Below, piece after piece: positions 23,709-32,687 of a stretch of DNA of 36,651 bases; within the stretch, counting starts at the first letter, position 1; each line of letters starts with the position of its first letter. The notes beneath the pieces are model-generated. The model saw only the letters and a program-made list of their open reading frames with translations, was not told the DNA's origin and did not search any database. Made by a program: the position numbers and the translations under genes. The stretch covers positions 1 to 36,651 of the forward strand of contig NZ_NFGZ01000031.1 in NCBI RefSeq assembly GCF_002159175.1. The letters are read 5' to 3'. This DNA comes from Flavonifractor sp. An92 (GTDB lineage: Bacteria; Bacillota; Clostridia; Oscillospirales; Oscillospiraceae).

Positions 23709-25196
23709 TCAGGCAGAGAGCTGCTCCAGACCCTTGTGGATGCGGCGGAGGGTCTCCTCCTTGCCCAGGATGTGGCACAGCTCCACCGCGCCGCCGGGGG
23801 TGACGGCCTTGCCGGACAGGGCGGTGCGCACCGGCCACATGATGCGGCCGTTTTTCAGCTCGTGGGCGGCGGCCAGGTTGATGAGGGCGTCGTGGATAGC
23901 GTCGTAGGTCCAGTCGGTGATGCCCTCCAGCACGGGCAGCACCAGCTCCAGGGCCTCCTTGGAGTTCTCCACGTTGGTCTTCATCTTCTTGTGGCAGTAG
24001 AGCTCGTTGGAGTACTCGGGCAGAGCGTCGAAGAAGTCCACCTGGGGCGCGATGTCCAGCCAGGTGTCGCACCGGGGCTGCACCAGGGGCGCGATGAGCT
24101 TCAGGTCAATACCGGGGGTCTTGACGGCCTCCTTCAGGTAGGGCTCGGCGCCCTCGTAGAAGGCCTCGGGGGAGAGGGCCCGCAGATAGTTGGCATTGAA
24201 GTACTTCAGCTTCTCAATGTCGAAGATGGCGGGGGACTTGGAGATGCCGCCGATGTCGAACACCTCGGCCAGCTCCTGGAGGGTGAAGAACTCCCGCTCG
24301 GCGTACTCGCCCCGGGGAGACCAGCCCAGCAGGGTGACATAGTTCACCACGGCCTCGGACAGGTAGCCCATGGCCAGCAGGTCCTCGTAGGAGGGATCGC
24401 CCTTGCGCTTGCTCATCTTGTTGTGCTGATCCCGCATGACGGGGGAGCAGTGGATGTAGGTGGGCACGGTCCAGCCGAAGGCCTCATAGAGAAGGTTGTA
24501 CTTGGGGGCGGAGGACAGGTACTCGGACCCGCGGACCACATGAGTGATGCCCATCAGGTGGTCGTCGATGACGTTGGCGAAGTTGTAGGTGGGCAGGCCG
24601 TCCCGCTTGATGAGCACCTGGTCATCCAGGGTGGAGTTCTCCACGGTGATGTCGCCGAACACGGCGTCGGAGAAGGTGGTGGAGCCCTCGGCGGGGATTT
24701 TCTGGCGGATGACGTAGGGCTCACCGGCGGCCACACGGGCCTTGGCCTCCTCCGGGCTCAGGGCGCGGCAGGGGTCGGCGGCACGGTTGAAGTCGCCGGA
24801 GTCCTCCTCGGACTGGGTCTTTTCACAGAAGCAGTAGTAGGCGTGGCCCTTCTCCACCAGGAGCTCGGCGTACTTGCCGTAAAAATCCCGGCGCTCAGTC
24901 TGGATGTAGGGGCCCACGGGGCCGCCCACGTCGGGACCCTCGTCCCAGTTCAGGCCGCACTTGCGCATGGTGTTGTAGATGACGTCCACCGCATCCTCCA
25001 CCAGACGGCCCTGGTCGGTGTCCTCGATGCGCAGGAGGAACTTACCGCCGTTGTGGCGGGCAATGAGCCAGGTGTACAGGGCGGTGCGCAGGTTGCCCAC
25101 GTGCATGTAGCCGGTGGGGGAGGGGGCAAAGCGGGTGCGCACCTCGCCGGTGGGGATGCGCGCCTCCATCTCGTCGAACCATTTCATGTCCAGCAT
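23709..25196 (-). CDS. gltX: Glutamate--tRNA ligase
   Basis: Charges tRNA-Glu (and, where GatCAB is used, tRNA-Gln) with glutamate. The 495-residue class I synthetase has the HIGH-region APSPTGYMHVGN (HVGN at 32-35), RIEDTDQGR, a CxC pair (YCFCEK), and NKMSKRKGD as the KMSKS loop near residue 250. The C-terminal anticodon-binding helices end in GKEETLRRIHKGLEQL. ATG 25196 is chosen because GAAGGAG lies 8 nt upstream; the in-frame TTG at 25202 is only 3 nt from it. It lies alone between convergent rplJL and the aromatic-acid operon. Confidence 0.95.
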   Translation of the reverse strand: MLDMKWFDEMEARIPTGEVRTRFAPSPTGYMHVGNLRTALYTWLIARHNGGKFLLRIEDTDQGRLVEDAVDVIYNTMRKCGLNWDEGPDVGGPVGPYIQTERRDFYGKYAELLVEKGHAYYCFCEKTQSEEDSGDFNRAADPCRALSPEEAKARVAAGEPYVIRQKIPAEGSTTFSDAVFGDITVENSTLDDQVLIKRDGLPTYNFANVIDDHLMGITHVVRGSEYLSSAPKYNLLYEAFGWTVPTYIHCSPVMRDQHNKMSKRKGDPSYEDLLAMGYLSEAVVNYVTLLGWSPRGEYAEREFFTLQELAEVFDIGGISKSPAIFDIEKLKYFNANYLRALSPEAFYEGAEPYLKEAVKTPGIDLKLIAPLVQPRCDTWLDIAPQVDFFDALPEYSNELYCHKKMKTNVENSKEALELVLPVLEGITDWTYDAIHDALINLAAAHELKNGRIMWPVRTALSGKAVTPGGAVELCHILGKEETLRRIHKGLEQLSA

Positions 25197-25283
25197 TTCC
25201 AAAACTCCTTCAAGCCGCGGTGCGGCGTGTTTTCAACCACACATTATAGAGCCTTTTTGCTCCTTTTACAAGGGGGAGAGCCG

Positions 25284-25319
25284 AAAAAGCGGGGAGCGAT
25301 GAGAACCATCGCCCCCCGC
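25284..25319 (-). terminator. Intrinsic terminator of the iorAB-paaK-ACT-aminotransferase operon
   Basis: On the - strand a 13-bp stem (25319-25307 with 25301-25289, one G-T pair) is followed by five T's (25288-25284). It begins 8 nt after the aminotransferase stop. Confidence 0.93.
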
Positions 25320-25326
25320 GGAGGAT

Positions 25327-26493
25327 TTAGGCCATTTTGGCCTTGATGTCGGAGAGGCGGTTGAGGGCCTCGTACAGGGTCTCGTCCTTCTTGGCGAAGT
25401 GGAGGCGCACGATGTTCTGCACGTTCTCCTTGAAGAAGGAGGTGCCGGGCACGGCGGCCACGCCCACCTTGCGGGTCATCTCCTCGCAGAACTCCACGTC
25501 GGTCTGCCCCTTCTTGAGGTAGGGCCCGATGTCGGCCAGGACGAAGTAGGTGCCCTGGGGGTCGGTGTAGGGGATGCCGATGTCGTCCAGACCCTTGGTG
25601 AAGAGAGCCTTCATGTGGGCGTAGTGGGCGGAGAATTCCTCATAGTAGGAGTCGGGCATCTCCAGACCCACCACGGCGGCCTCCATCAGGGGGGAGGGGG
25701 CGCCCACGGTGTTGAAGTCGTGGAACTGCTTGATCTTATCCATGATGGGCTGGGGGGCCAGGGCGTAGCCCAGACGCCAGCCGGTGACCGAGTAGGTCTT
25801 GGACAGGGAGGAGCAGGAGATGGTGCGCTCCCGCATGCCGGGCAGGGTGCTCATGTAGACGTGCTCGTGGGGGGCGTAGACGATGTGCTCGTACACCTCG
25901 TCCATGATGGCGTACACGTCGTACTTGATACACAGGGAGGCGATGAACTCCAGCTCCTGGCGGGTGAACACCTTGCCGCTGGGGTTGGAGGGGTTGCAGA
26001 TGAGGATGGCCTTCACGCCCTGCTTGAAGGCGTCCTCCAGCACCGCCCCGTCGAAGTGGAAGTCGGGGGGCGTCAGGGGGACAAAGATCGGCTCGCACCC
26101 GGCGAAGAGGATCTGGGCCTGGTAGTTCTCAAAGTAGGGGGAGAAGAGGACCACCTTGTCCCCGGGGTTGGTGACGGCGAAGAGGGTGTCCACCATGGCC
26201 TCGGTGGAGCCGATGGTGACCACCATCTCGGTGTCCGGGTCGGGGGCGTAGCCCATGAAGCGCTGGCACTTGCGGGACAGGGCCTGGCGGAAGTTGGGAG
26301 CGCCCATGGTGATGGGGTACTGGTGGGGGCCTTCAGAGACCACCTGGGCCAGCCGGTCCAGCATCTCCTTGGGGGGATCGAAGTCAGGGAAGCCCTGGGC
26401 CAGGTTGATGGCGTTGTTGGCGATGGCGATGCGGGTCATCCGGCGGATGACGGAATCGGTGAAATACTGGGTAACTTTGCTCAGTTCCTGCAT
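25327..26493 (-). CDS. PLP-dependent class I/II aminotransferase (probable aromatic amino acid aminotransferase)
   Basis: A 388-residue fold-type I aminotransferase. The PLP lysine is Lys232 in SSLSKTYSVTGWRLGY. NPSNPSG (about 168-174) and DEVYEH are the cofactor-ring motifs, and the late Arg in NIVRLHFA binds the substrate carboxylate. It is the last gene of the operon with iorAB, paaK and ACT. Context suggests it swaps arylpyruvates and aromatic amino acids, so it would be the final step if the operon makes Phe or Tyr. Substrate is inferred from context, not from sequence. ATG 26493 has GAGGTG 5 nt upstream. Confidence 0.85.
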   Translation of the reverse strand: MQELSKVTQYFTDSVIRRMTRIAIANNAINLAQGFPDFDPPKEMLDRLAQVVSEGPHQYPITMGAPNFRQALSRKCQRFMGYAPDPDTEMVVTIGSTEAMVDTLFAVTNPGDKVVLFSPYFENYQAQILFAGCEPIFVPLTPPDFHFDGAVLEDAFKQGVKAILICNPSNPSGKVFTRQELEFIASLCIKYDVYAIMDEVYEHIVYAPHEHVYMSTLPGMRERTISCSSLSKTYSVTGWRLGYALAPQPIMDKIKQFHDFNTVGAPSPLMEAAVVGLEMPDSYYEEFSAHYAHMKALFTKGLDDIGIPYTDPQGTYFVLADIGPYLKKGQTDVEFCEEMTRKVGVAAVPGTSFFKENVQNIVRLHFAKKDETLYEALNRLSDIKAKMA

Positions 26494-26512
26494 GACGCAC
26501 CTCGTAGTTTCA

Positions 26513-26947
26513 TTAGGAGTGGATGCCGAGCTCTTCGCCGGTGGCGGGGGCCATACCGGCGGCGGTGAGCACGGCGGTGAGCCGCTCGATGTCGTGGACC
26601 CGGAAGATCATGCAGGCGCGGCTGCTGACCTGTCCAAAGACGGAGTACATGTACTCCACGTCCATCTGCTCCTTTGCCAGCACGGCCAGGACCTTGGCCA
26701 GGGCGCCGGGCTCATCGGGGACCACCACGGCCACCACCGGCGTCATGGACAGGACGAACCCGTGCTCCAATAGCACGGTGGCCGCCTGCTGGGGCTGGTC
26801 CACGATGATGCGCAGCACGCCGTAGTCGCTGGTCTCGGCGATGTGGATGGCCCGCATGTTGATGCCGTTCTGGGACAGGACGGCGGTGATGTCGGCCAGC
26901 TGGCCGGCACGGTTCTCCAAAAAGACGGAAATCTGCTGAATGGCCAT
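26513..26947 (-). CDS. Tandem ACT-domain protein
   Basis: Encodes 144 residues made only of two ACT domains. The first starts ISVFLENRAGQLADI (about 6-20) with GINMRAIHIAE. The second starts VVVPDEPGALAKVL (about 74-87) with MDVEYMYS. ACT domains bind amino acids, so this is probably a feedback sensor or partner subunit for the neighbouring ligase, not an enzyme. Small ACT proteins beside paaK/iorAB are a recurrent arrangement in anaerobes. It lies between paaK (15-nt gap) and the aminotransferase (19-nt gap), with GAGGAGAAGG before ATG 26947. Confidence 0.88.
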   Translation of the reverse strand: MAIQQISVFLENRAGQLADITAVLSQNGINMRAIHIAETSDYGVLRIIVDQPQQAATVLLEHGFVLSMTPVVAVVVPDEPGALAKVLAVLAKEQMDVEYMYSVFGQVSSRACMIFRVHDIERLTAVLTAAGMAPATGEELGIHS

Positions 26948-26962
26948 AATCCTTCTCCTCTC

Positions 26963-28264
26963 TCAGATCTTGCGCTTGTCGATGACGCGGACCGCCTTGC
27001 CCTCGGAGCGGGTGATGGACTTGGGGGCCACCAGGCGCACCTTGGCGTAGATGCCCAGCATGGCCTTGAGGGCGGCGACCATCTGCTTCTCCCGCTGGGC
27101 CACCTGGCTCAGCTGGTCGGAGAACATCTCGGGGGTCATCTCCACCTGGACCTCCAGGGTGTCGGAGTTGTTGACCCGGTCCACGATAATCTGGTAGTTG
27201 GCCGAGTAGCCCTGCTCCAGCAGCACCGTCTCGATCTGGGACGGGAAGACGTTGACGCCCTTGATGATGAGCATGTCGTCGCTGCGGCCCATGGGCTTGC
27301 TCATCTTGATGTGGGTGCGCCCGCAGGGGCAGTCCTCGTGGTGGAGGACGCAGATGTCCCGGGTGCGGTAGCGCAGCAGGGGGAAGGCCTCCTTGGTGAT
27401 GGAGGTGAACACCAGCTCGCCCTTGGAGCCCTCGGGGAGGACCTCGCCGGTCTCGGGGTCGATGATCTCGGCGATGAAGTGGTCCTCGTTGATGTGCATG
27501 CCGTTCTGGGCGGAGCACTCGAAGGCCACGCCGGGGCCGGAGAGCTCGGTGAGGCCGTAGATGTCATAGGCCTTGATGCCCAGGGTGTTCTGGATGTCCC
27601 GGCGCATCTCCTGGCTCCAGGCCTCTGCGCCGAAGATGCCGGCTTTCAGGGGGATTTCATCCGGGGTGAGGCCCATCTCCTTCATGGTCTCGCCCAGGTA
27701 CGCGGCGTAGGAGGGCGTGCAGCACAGAATGGTGGCGTTCAGGTCCCGGATGAACATGATCTGCCGCTCGGTGTTGCCGGAGGAGGTGGGGATGGTGAGA
27801 CAGCCCACCTTGTGGGACCCGCCGTTGAGGCCTGGGCCGCCGGTGAAGAGGCCGTAGCCGTAGGACACCTGGCACACGTCCTCGTCGGTGCCGCCGGCGG
27901 CCACGATGGCCCGGGCGCAGCAGTCCTCCCACAGGTCGATGTCGTGCTGGGTGTAGAAGGCCACCACCCGCTTGCCGGTGGTGCCGGAGGTGGACTGGAT
28001 GCGCACACAGTCCTTCAGGGGCCGGGCCACCAGGCCGTAGGGGTAGGCCTCCCGCAGGTCGGCCTTGGTGACAAAGGGCAGCTTGTGGAGGTCGTCCACG
28101 CCCTTGATGTCCTCGGGGGTGAGGCCTTTCTCCTCCATCTTCTTGCGGTAATAGGGCACGTTGTCCCAGACGTTGCGCACCTGCTTGACCAGGCGCTCAT
28201 CCTGCCAGGCCCGGATCTGCTCCCGGCTGGCGCACTCGATATCCTTCTGATAATAACGCTCCAT
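26963..28264 (-). CDS. paaK: Phenylacetate--CoA ligase family protein
   Basis: Activates an arylacetate with ATP and CoA to the arylacetyl-CoA. The 433-residue length and the ANL motifs fit PaaK: STSGTTGKR is the phosphate loop (about 90-98), followed by YGLTELSGPG and RTRDICVL, with the C-terminal catalytic Lys in EGKAVRVIDKR. It is in one transcription unit with iorAB, whose substrate or product is the same arylacetyl-CoA. Run forward, it feeds IorAB for reductive carboxylation. Phenylacetate or indoleacetate specificity cannot be read from the sequence; the Phe T-box at the operon head favours phenylacetate. ATG 28264 has AAGGAG 10 nt upstream. Confidence 0.88.
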   Translation of the reverse strand: MERYYQKDIECASREQIRAWQDERLVKQVRNVWDNVPYYRKKMEEKGLTPEDIKGVDDLHKLPFVTKADLREAYPYGLVARPLKDCVRIQSTSGTTGKRVVAFYTQHDIDLWEDCCARAIVAAGGTDEDVCQVSYGYGLFTGGPGLNGGSHKVGCLTIPTSSGNTERQIMFIRDLNATILCCTPSYAAYLGETMKEMGLTPDEIPLKAGIFGAEAWSQEMRRDIQNTLGIKAYDIYGLTELSGPGVAFECSAQNGMHINEDHFIAEIIDPETGEVLPEGSKGELVFTSITKEAFPLLRYRTRDICVLHHEDCPCGRTHIKMSKPMGRSDDMLIIKGVNVFPSQIETVLLEQGYSANYQIIVDRVNNSDTLEVQVEMTPEMFSDQLSQVAQREKQMVAALKAMLGIYAKVRLVAPKSITRSEGKAVRVIDKRKI

Positions 28265-28286
28265 GGTTTACCAACTCCTTCTGCGC

Positions 28287-28862
28287 TCAGGCGTTGCGGC
28301 CCAGGTGAAAGGCCTTCCGGTTGAGCTCCAGGTATTTTTCCGGTACGCTGTGGGTGATGGCCTCCTGCCAGTCCTCCTCGGTCAGGTCCTCAAAGTAGCG
28401 GGACAGACGGCCCATGAGGACCAGGTTGACGGCCTTGGGGCTCCCGGCCTCCTCGGCCAGGGCCAGGGCGTCGATGGCGTCCACGTTCAGACCCACCCGC
28501 TCCATAATGGCGTCCAGATGGTCGGGGTAGTCGGCGGCGCCGGTGATGACGGGCATGGGGTTGATCTGCTGCTGGTTGGTGATGATGCGCCCGCCGGGCT
28601 TGAGGAAGGAGGTATAGCGGGCGGCCTCCATCAGCTCGAAGGAGACGATGAAGTCGGCCTGGCCCTCGTCAATGATGGGGGAGTAGACCTTGTCGCCGAA
28701 GCGGACGTAGGTGACCACGCTGCCGCCGCGCTGGCTCATGCCGTGGACCTCGGACACCTTGGTGTCGTAGCCCTTAGTGAGGAGGAGACGGCCCAGGAGC
28801 TTGCTGGCCAGCAGGGAGCCCTGTCCGCCCACGCCTACGATCATGATGTTTTTCGTCTCCAT
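28287..28862 (-). CDS. iorB: Indolepyruvate:ferredoxin oxidoreductase, beta subunit
   Basis: The gamma-type (POR-like) domain that completes the IorAB enzyme and binds the CoA/2-oxoacid side. The 191 residues start METKNIMIVGVGGQG, with the family's GVGGQGSLLASKLLG loop (about 10-24). SEVHGMSQRGGSVVTYVRFG (about 47-66) is the other hallmark. The start lies 2 nt after the iorA stop, with AGGAGG inside the iorA end, so the subunits are translationally coupled. An upstream start at 28931 would overlap iorA and lacks support. Confidence 0.94.
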   Translation of the reverse strand: METKNIMIVGVGGQGSLLASKLLGRLLLTKGYDTKVSEVHGMSQRGGSVVTYVRFGDKVYSPIIDEGQADFIVSFELMEAARYTSFLKPGGRIITNQQQINPMPVITGAADYPDHLDAIMERVGLNVDAIDALALAEEAGSPKAVNLVLMGRLSRYFEDLTEEDWQEAITHSVPEKYLELNRKAFHLGRNA

Positions 28863-28864
28863 GT

Positions 28865-30604
28865 TCAGCCCTCCTGGCCCCGCAGGGCGTCGAATTTGCA
28901 CAGCTGCTCGCACACGCCGCAGCCCACGCACAGGGTGTCGTCCACCTGCGCCTTGCCGTCCTTAACCGCGATGGCGGGGCAGCCGATCTGCATGCAGGCC
29001 TTGCAGCCCACGCACTTGTCCGCATTCACCTTCAAAGGCGGATTGTGCTTGACGTATTTCAGCAGCGCACAGGGACGGCGGGAGATGACCACCGAGGGCT
29101 CGTCGGCGGCGAGCTCCTCCTGGATGACCTTCCGGCAGGCGGCCAGGTCATAGGGGTCCACCACCGCCACACGGCGGATGCCCACGGCGTGGCACAGGCT
29201 CTCCAGGTCGATCTTGGTGCAGGGGTCGCCCTTCAGGTTGAAGCCGGTGGTGGGGTTCTGCTGGTGGCCGGTCATGCCGGTGATGGAGTTATCCAGAATG
29301 ATGACGGTGGCGTTGGACTCGTTGTAGGCGATGTTCACCAGGCCCGTGATGCCCGAGTGCATGAAGGTGGAGTCGCCGATGACGGCCACGGTCTTGTGGT
29401 CCCACTCATGCCCGGCGGCTTTCAGGAAGCCGTGGATGCCGGACACCGACGCGCCCATGCACAGGGTGGAGTCGATGGCGGCCAGAGGCGGGACCGCGCC
29501 CAGGGTGTAGCAGCCGATGTCGCCCAGCACGGTGAGACCCAGCTTGTGCAGGGTGTAGAAGAGGCCGCGGTGGGGGCATCCGGCGCACATCACAGGGGGA
29601 CGAGCGGGGATGGCCTCGTCCAAAGAGATGGTGGGCACGGGGGCGGCGCCCATGGCCTGGGCCACCTGATTCTGGCTCAGCTCGCCTAGGGGGGAGAAGT
29701 GCTCCTTGCCCTCCACGGTGAGGCCCAGATTGCGGCACTCGCCCTCCAGGAAGCCGTCCAGCTCCTCCACCACCACCAGGCGGTCCACAGCGGCGGCGAA
29801 ATCCCGGACGAGCTTGGCGGGGAGGGGCCAGACCATACCCAGCTTGAGGACCGGGTAGGTGTCGCCCAGGGCCTCCTTCACATACTGGTAGCTGGTGGAG
29901 GAGGTGAGGATGCCCACGCTGTGGTCCCGGCCGGGCTCCAGGCGGTTGACGGGCGCGGTCTCAGCCCAAGCGGCCAGATGGGCGGTGCGCTCCTCCACCA
30001 CGGGGTGGCGGCGCTTGGCGTTGCCGGGCATCATGATGTACTTGGCCCCATCCTTCTCATAGGGCTTGGGGGTGGGTTCCACCCGCTCGCCGGGCTCCAC
30101 CACGCTCTGGGAGTGGGCGATGCGGGTACACATTTTCAGCAGCACCGGGGTGTCGAACTGCTCGGAGAGGGTGTAGGCCAGCTTGGTAAACTGGAGCGCC
30201 TCGGCGCTGTCGCTGGGCTCCAGCATGGGGAGCTTGGCGGCCCGGGCATAGTGGCGGGAGTCCTGCTCGTTCTGGGAGCTGTGCATCCCCGCGTCGTCGG
30301 CCACGGCGATGACCAGACCGCCGTTGACGCCGGTGTAGGACAGGGTAAAGAGGGGGTCGGCCGCCACATTGAGCCCCACGTGCTTCATGCCGCAGAAGGA
30401 GCGCTTGCCCGCCAGGGACGCGCCGAAGGCGGTCTCCATGGCCACCTTCTCGTTGGGGGCCCACTCGGCGTAGAGCTCGGGGTATTTGGCGGCGTACTCG
30501 GTGATTTCAGTACTGGGAGTGCCGGGGTAGCTGGAGACAACGGAGCAGCCGGCCTCATAGAGGCCGCGGGCTACCGCTTCGTTGCCGAGCATGAGAGTTT
30601 TCAT
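28865..30604 (-). CDS. iorA: Indolepyruvate:ferredoxin oxidoreductase, alpha subunit
   Basis: The catalytic subunit for reversible interconversion of arylpyruvate + CoA + oxidised ferredoxin with arylacetyl-CoA + CO2 + reduced ferredoxin. The 579 residues contain the pyrimidine-binding part (LMLGNEAVARGLYEAG, SYPGTPSTEI) and the TPP site GDIGCYTLG with GDSTFMHSGITGL and an Asn-rich Mg loop. The C-terminus has two [4Fe-4S] motifs: CVGCKACMQIGCP (from 531) and CVGCGVCEQLC (from 559). ATG 30604 has AAGGAGGAG upstream. It is the first gene behind T-box 1. Confidence 0.95.
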   Translation of the reverse strand: MKTLMLGNEAVARGLYEAGCSVVSSYPGTPSTEITEYAAKYPELYAEWAPNEKVAMETAFGASLAGKRSFCGMKHVGLNVAADPLFTLSYTGVNGGLVIAVADDAGMHSSQNEQDSRHYARAAKLPMLEPSDSAEALQFTKLAYTLSEQFDTPVLLKMCTRIAHSQSVVEPGERVEPTPKPYEKDGAKYIMMPGNAKRRHPVVEERTAHLAAWAETAPVNRLEPGRDHSVGILTSSTSYQYVKEALGDTYPVLKLGMVWPLPAKLVRDFAAAVDRLVVVEELDGFLEGECRNLGLTVEGKEHFSPLGELSQNQVAQAMGAAPVPTISLDEAIPARPPVMCAGCPHRGLFYTLHKLGLTVLGDIGCYTLGAVPPLAAIDSTLCMGASVSGIHGFLKAAGHEWDHKTVAVIGDSTFMHSGITGLVNIAYNESNATVIILDNSITGMTGHQQNPTTGFNLKGDPCTKIDLESLCHAVGIRRVAVVDPYDLAACRKVIQEELAADEPSVVISRRPCALLKYVKHNPPLKVNADKCVGCKACMQIGCPAIAVKDGKAQVDDTLCVGCGVCEQLCKFDALRGQEG

Positions 30605-30633
30605 ACATTCTCCTCCTTGTGGGGGCGGGAAAG

Positions 30634-30912
30634 AAAAAATCCTCTGCAAGAACCGAAGCTCTTGCAGAGGACGAGAATTTCCCGTGGTACCACCTCAATT
30701 TGCCGCGCAAGCGCGGCCTCACGGGGTACGGACATACCCCAGGCGCTGTATCGGGCGCGCCCGTCGCTGCTTACTTGGGAGGATCTCCCGTTGGGCAGGC
30801 CGCTCGGGAAGGAATTCGAAACGGGGCTCCGCCTGCCTCACACCAGCCGACAGGTCTCTGAAACGGAAGGGGCGTTTCTACTTGGTTCCGTCATCGCGTT
30901 GTGTTATGATAC
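30634..30912 (-). promoter_or_regulatory. T-box riboswitch 1, specifier UUC (Phe), upstream of iorA
   Basis: Read on the - strand. The Stem I loop-E motif AAGTA is opposite GAA (30817-30815), followed by specifier TTC (30814-30812), between the helices GAAACG/CGTTTC and GGAA/TTCC. AGAGA and GCTGGTG blocks follow the expected order. The T-box core GGTGGTACCACGG is at 30694-30682; its UGGU would pair with a discriminator A, as in tRNA-Phe. The terminator is a 12-bp stem (30671-30660 with 30651-30640) plus six T's (30639-30634). Uncharged tRNA-Phe should allow read-through into iorA. Confidence 0.92.
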
Positions 30913-30918
30913 CCCTCA

Positions 30919-30947
30919 ACTCTACCACTTTTGTCTGCTAAAGTCAA
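30919..30947 (-). promoter_or_regulatory. Promoter of the iorAB operon (T-box 1)
   Basis: TTGACT (30947-30942), 17 bp, TAGAGT (30924-30919) on the - strand. Both boxes and the spacing are identical to those of the T-box 2 promoter. Confidence 0.85.
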
Positions 30948-31010
30948 GGGAGCTTTGTGAAATTTACACGACTCCGGACGATACAGGGGAGCGCGCCTTG
31001 TGTCCGGTGT

Positions 31011-32648
31011 TCAGTTGGAGATCTGCACCTCCACCAGGCGGCCCTGGCAATAGCGCTCCCGGAGCGCGGGCTTTTCGATCTTTCCGGTGGGATTGCGGGG
31101 GACAGAGGCGAAGATGATGCGGCGGGGGCGCTTGTAGCGGGGTAGCTCCTGACAGAAGTCGTTGATCTCCTCGGCGGTGCAGGAGGCGCCCTCCTTGAGC
31201 TCGATGATAGCGGCGGCGATCTCGCCCAGACGGTGGTCGGGCAGGCCGATGACCGCCACATCCTTGATCTTGTCGTGCCGGCGGAGGAAGTCCTCGATCT
31301 GCACGGGGTAGAGGTTCTCGCCGCCGGAGATGATGACGTCCTTTTTGCGGTCCACCAGGTAGTAGAAGCCATCCTCATCCACCTCGGCCATGTCGCCGGT
31401 AAAGAGCCAGTCGTCCTTCAGAACCTCGCTGGTGGCCTCGGGGTTCTTGTAGTAGCACAGCATCACGCCGGGGCCCCGGACGCACAGCTCGCCCACCTGG
31501 CCCTGGGGGACTTCATCGCCGTGCTCGTCCACCACCTTGGCCTCCCAGAGGTAGCCGGGCTTGCCGATGGCGCCCACCTTGTCGATGTGCTCCACCCCCA
31601 GATGGACGCAGCCCGGGCCGATGGACTCGGAGAGGCCGTAGTTGGTGTCATAGGCGTGGTGGGGGAAGATCTTCTTCCAGCGGTGGATGAGGGAGGGGGG
31701 CACCGGCTGGGCGCCGATGTGCATGAGCCGCCACTGGTCCAGGTAGTACTCGTTCAGGTCCACCCGTCCGCTCTCGATGGCGTCCAGGATGTCCTGGGCC
31801 CAGGGGACCAGGAGCCAGACGATGGTACATTTCTCCTCAGTGACGGTGCGGAGGATCCACTCCGGTGACACGCCCCGGAGGAGCACCGCCTTGCTGCCGC
31901 TGAGGAGGGAGCCAAACCAGTGCATCTTGGCGCCCGTGTGGTAGAGGGGCGGGATGCAGAGGAATACGTCGTCCCGGGTCTGGCCGTGGTGGTGCTGCTC
32001 GGTGAGGCACGAGGCGAAGAGGGCCCGGTGGTTGTGCAGAATGGCCTTGGGGAAGCCGGTGGTGCCGGAGGAGAAATAAATGGCGGCGTGGTCGTGGGGC
32101 TCCAGCAGCACCGGAGGGGCCTCGCAGGAGCAGTAGCTCACCATCTGCCGGTAGTCCTCCGCGAAGGCGGGGAGGGGATTGCCCACGAAGAAGAAGTACT
32201 TCACCGCCGTCAGCTGGGGGAGGATGGGCTCCAACCGCCCGGTGAACTCGGGACCGAACACCAGCACCTCCACGTCGGCCAGGTCCAGACAATAGGAGAT
32301 CTCGTCGGAGGAGTAGCGGAAGTTGAGGGGCACGGCCAGACACCCGGCCTTCAGGATGCCGAAGTAGATGGGCAGCCACTCCAGGCAGTTCATCAGGAGA
32401 ATGCCCACCTTGGCGCCCCGCTTGATCCCCCGGCTGAGCAGGAGATTGGCGAAACGGTTGGCTTTCTTGTCAAAGTGGCCCCAGCTCATCTCCCGGCGAT
32501 AGGGGGCGTCGGGGCGGCTGCGCTCGATGAGGCTGAAATCCCGCCAGGTCTTGGCCTCGTCCCGCTCCCGGGAGGGGTTGATCTCCACCAGGGCGATCTC
32601 ATCCCGGTAGAGGCGTGCATTGCGCTCCAGAAGTTCCGTAATGACCAT
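31011..32648 (-). CDS. AMP-forming acyl/aryl-CoA ligase (candidate 4-hydroxyphenylacetate-CoA ligase)
   Basis: A 545-residue ANL-superfamily acid-CoA ligase, larger than and unlike the PaaK next door. The phosphate loop is YFSSGTTGFPKA (191-202). YGLSESIG, YLVDRKKDVIISGGENLYP and the C-terminal catalytic Lys in PRNPTGKIEKP are all present. It is a single-gene unit behind T-box 2, whose specifier reads Tyr. On that ground the substrate is proposed to be 4-hydroxyphenylacetate; sequence alone would allow a medium- or long-chain acid. ATG 32648 has AAAGGAG 9 nt upstream. The start at 32957 would run through the T-box and is rejected. Confidence 0.85.
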   Translation of the reverse strand: MVITELLERNARLYRDEIALVEINPSRERDEAKTWRDFSLIERSRPDAPYRREMSWGHFDKKANRFANLLLSRGIKRGAKVGILLMNCLEWLPIYFGILKAGCLAVPLNFRYSSDEISYCLDLADVEVLVFGPEFTGRLEPILPQLTAVKYFFFVGNPLPAFAEDYRQMVSYCSCEAPPVLLEPHDHAAIYFSSGTTGFPKAILHNHRALFASCLTEQHHHGQTRDDVFLCIPPLYHTGAKMHWFGSLLSGSKAVLLRGVSPEWILRTVTEEKCTIVWLLVPWAQDILDAIESGRVDLNEYYLDQWRLMHIGAQPVPPSLIHRWKKIFPHHAYDTNYGLSESIGPGCVHLGVEHIDKVGAIGKPGYLWEAKVVDEHGDEVPQGQVGELCVRGPGVMLCYYKNPEATSEVLKDDWLFTGDMAEVDEDGFYYLVDRKKDVIISGGENLYPVQIEDFLRRHDKIKDVAVIGLPDHRLGEIAAAIIELKEGASCTAEEINDFCQELPRYKRPRRIIFASVPRNPTGKIEKPALRERYCQGRLVEVQISN

Positions 32649-32687
32649 CGTGATTGGCTCCTTTCTCCGGCTTGCTGCCGCTGCGGC

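Noticed and set aside
25197-25202. TTG 25202 as gltX start
   Set aside because: It is only 3 nt from the Shine-Dalgarno, while ATG 25196 is at the proper distance.
30948-31006. Terminator after the acyl-CoA ligase
   Set aside because: CCGGAC/GTCCGG with an irregular inner stem is visible, but the following sequence is not T-rich enough to call it.
30605-31010. Small + strand ORFs in the iorA leader (and likewise 32649-33083)
   Set aside because: They lie across the T-box stems and terminator, whose structure explains the conserved sequence.
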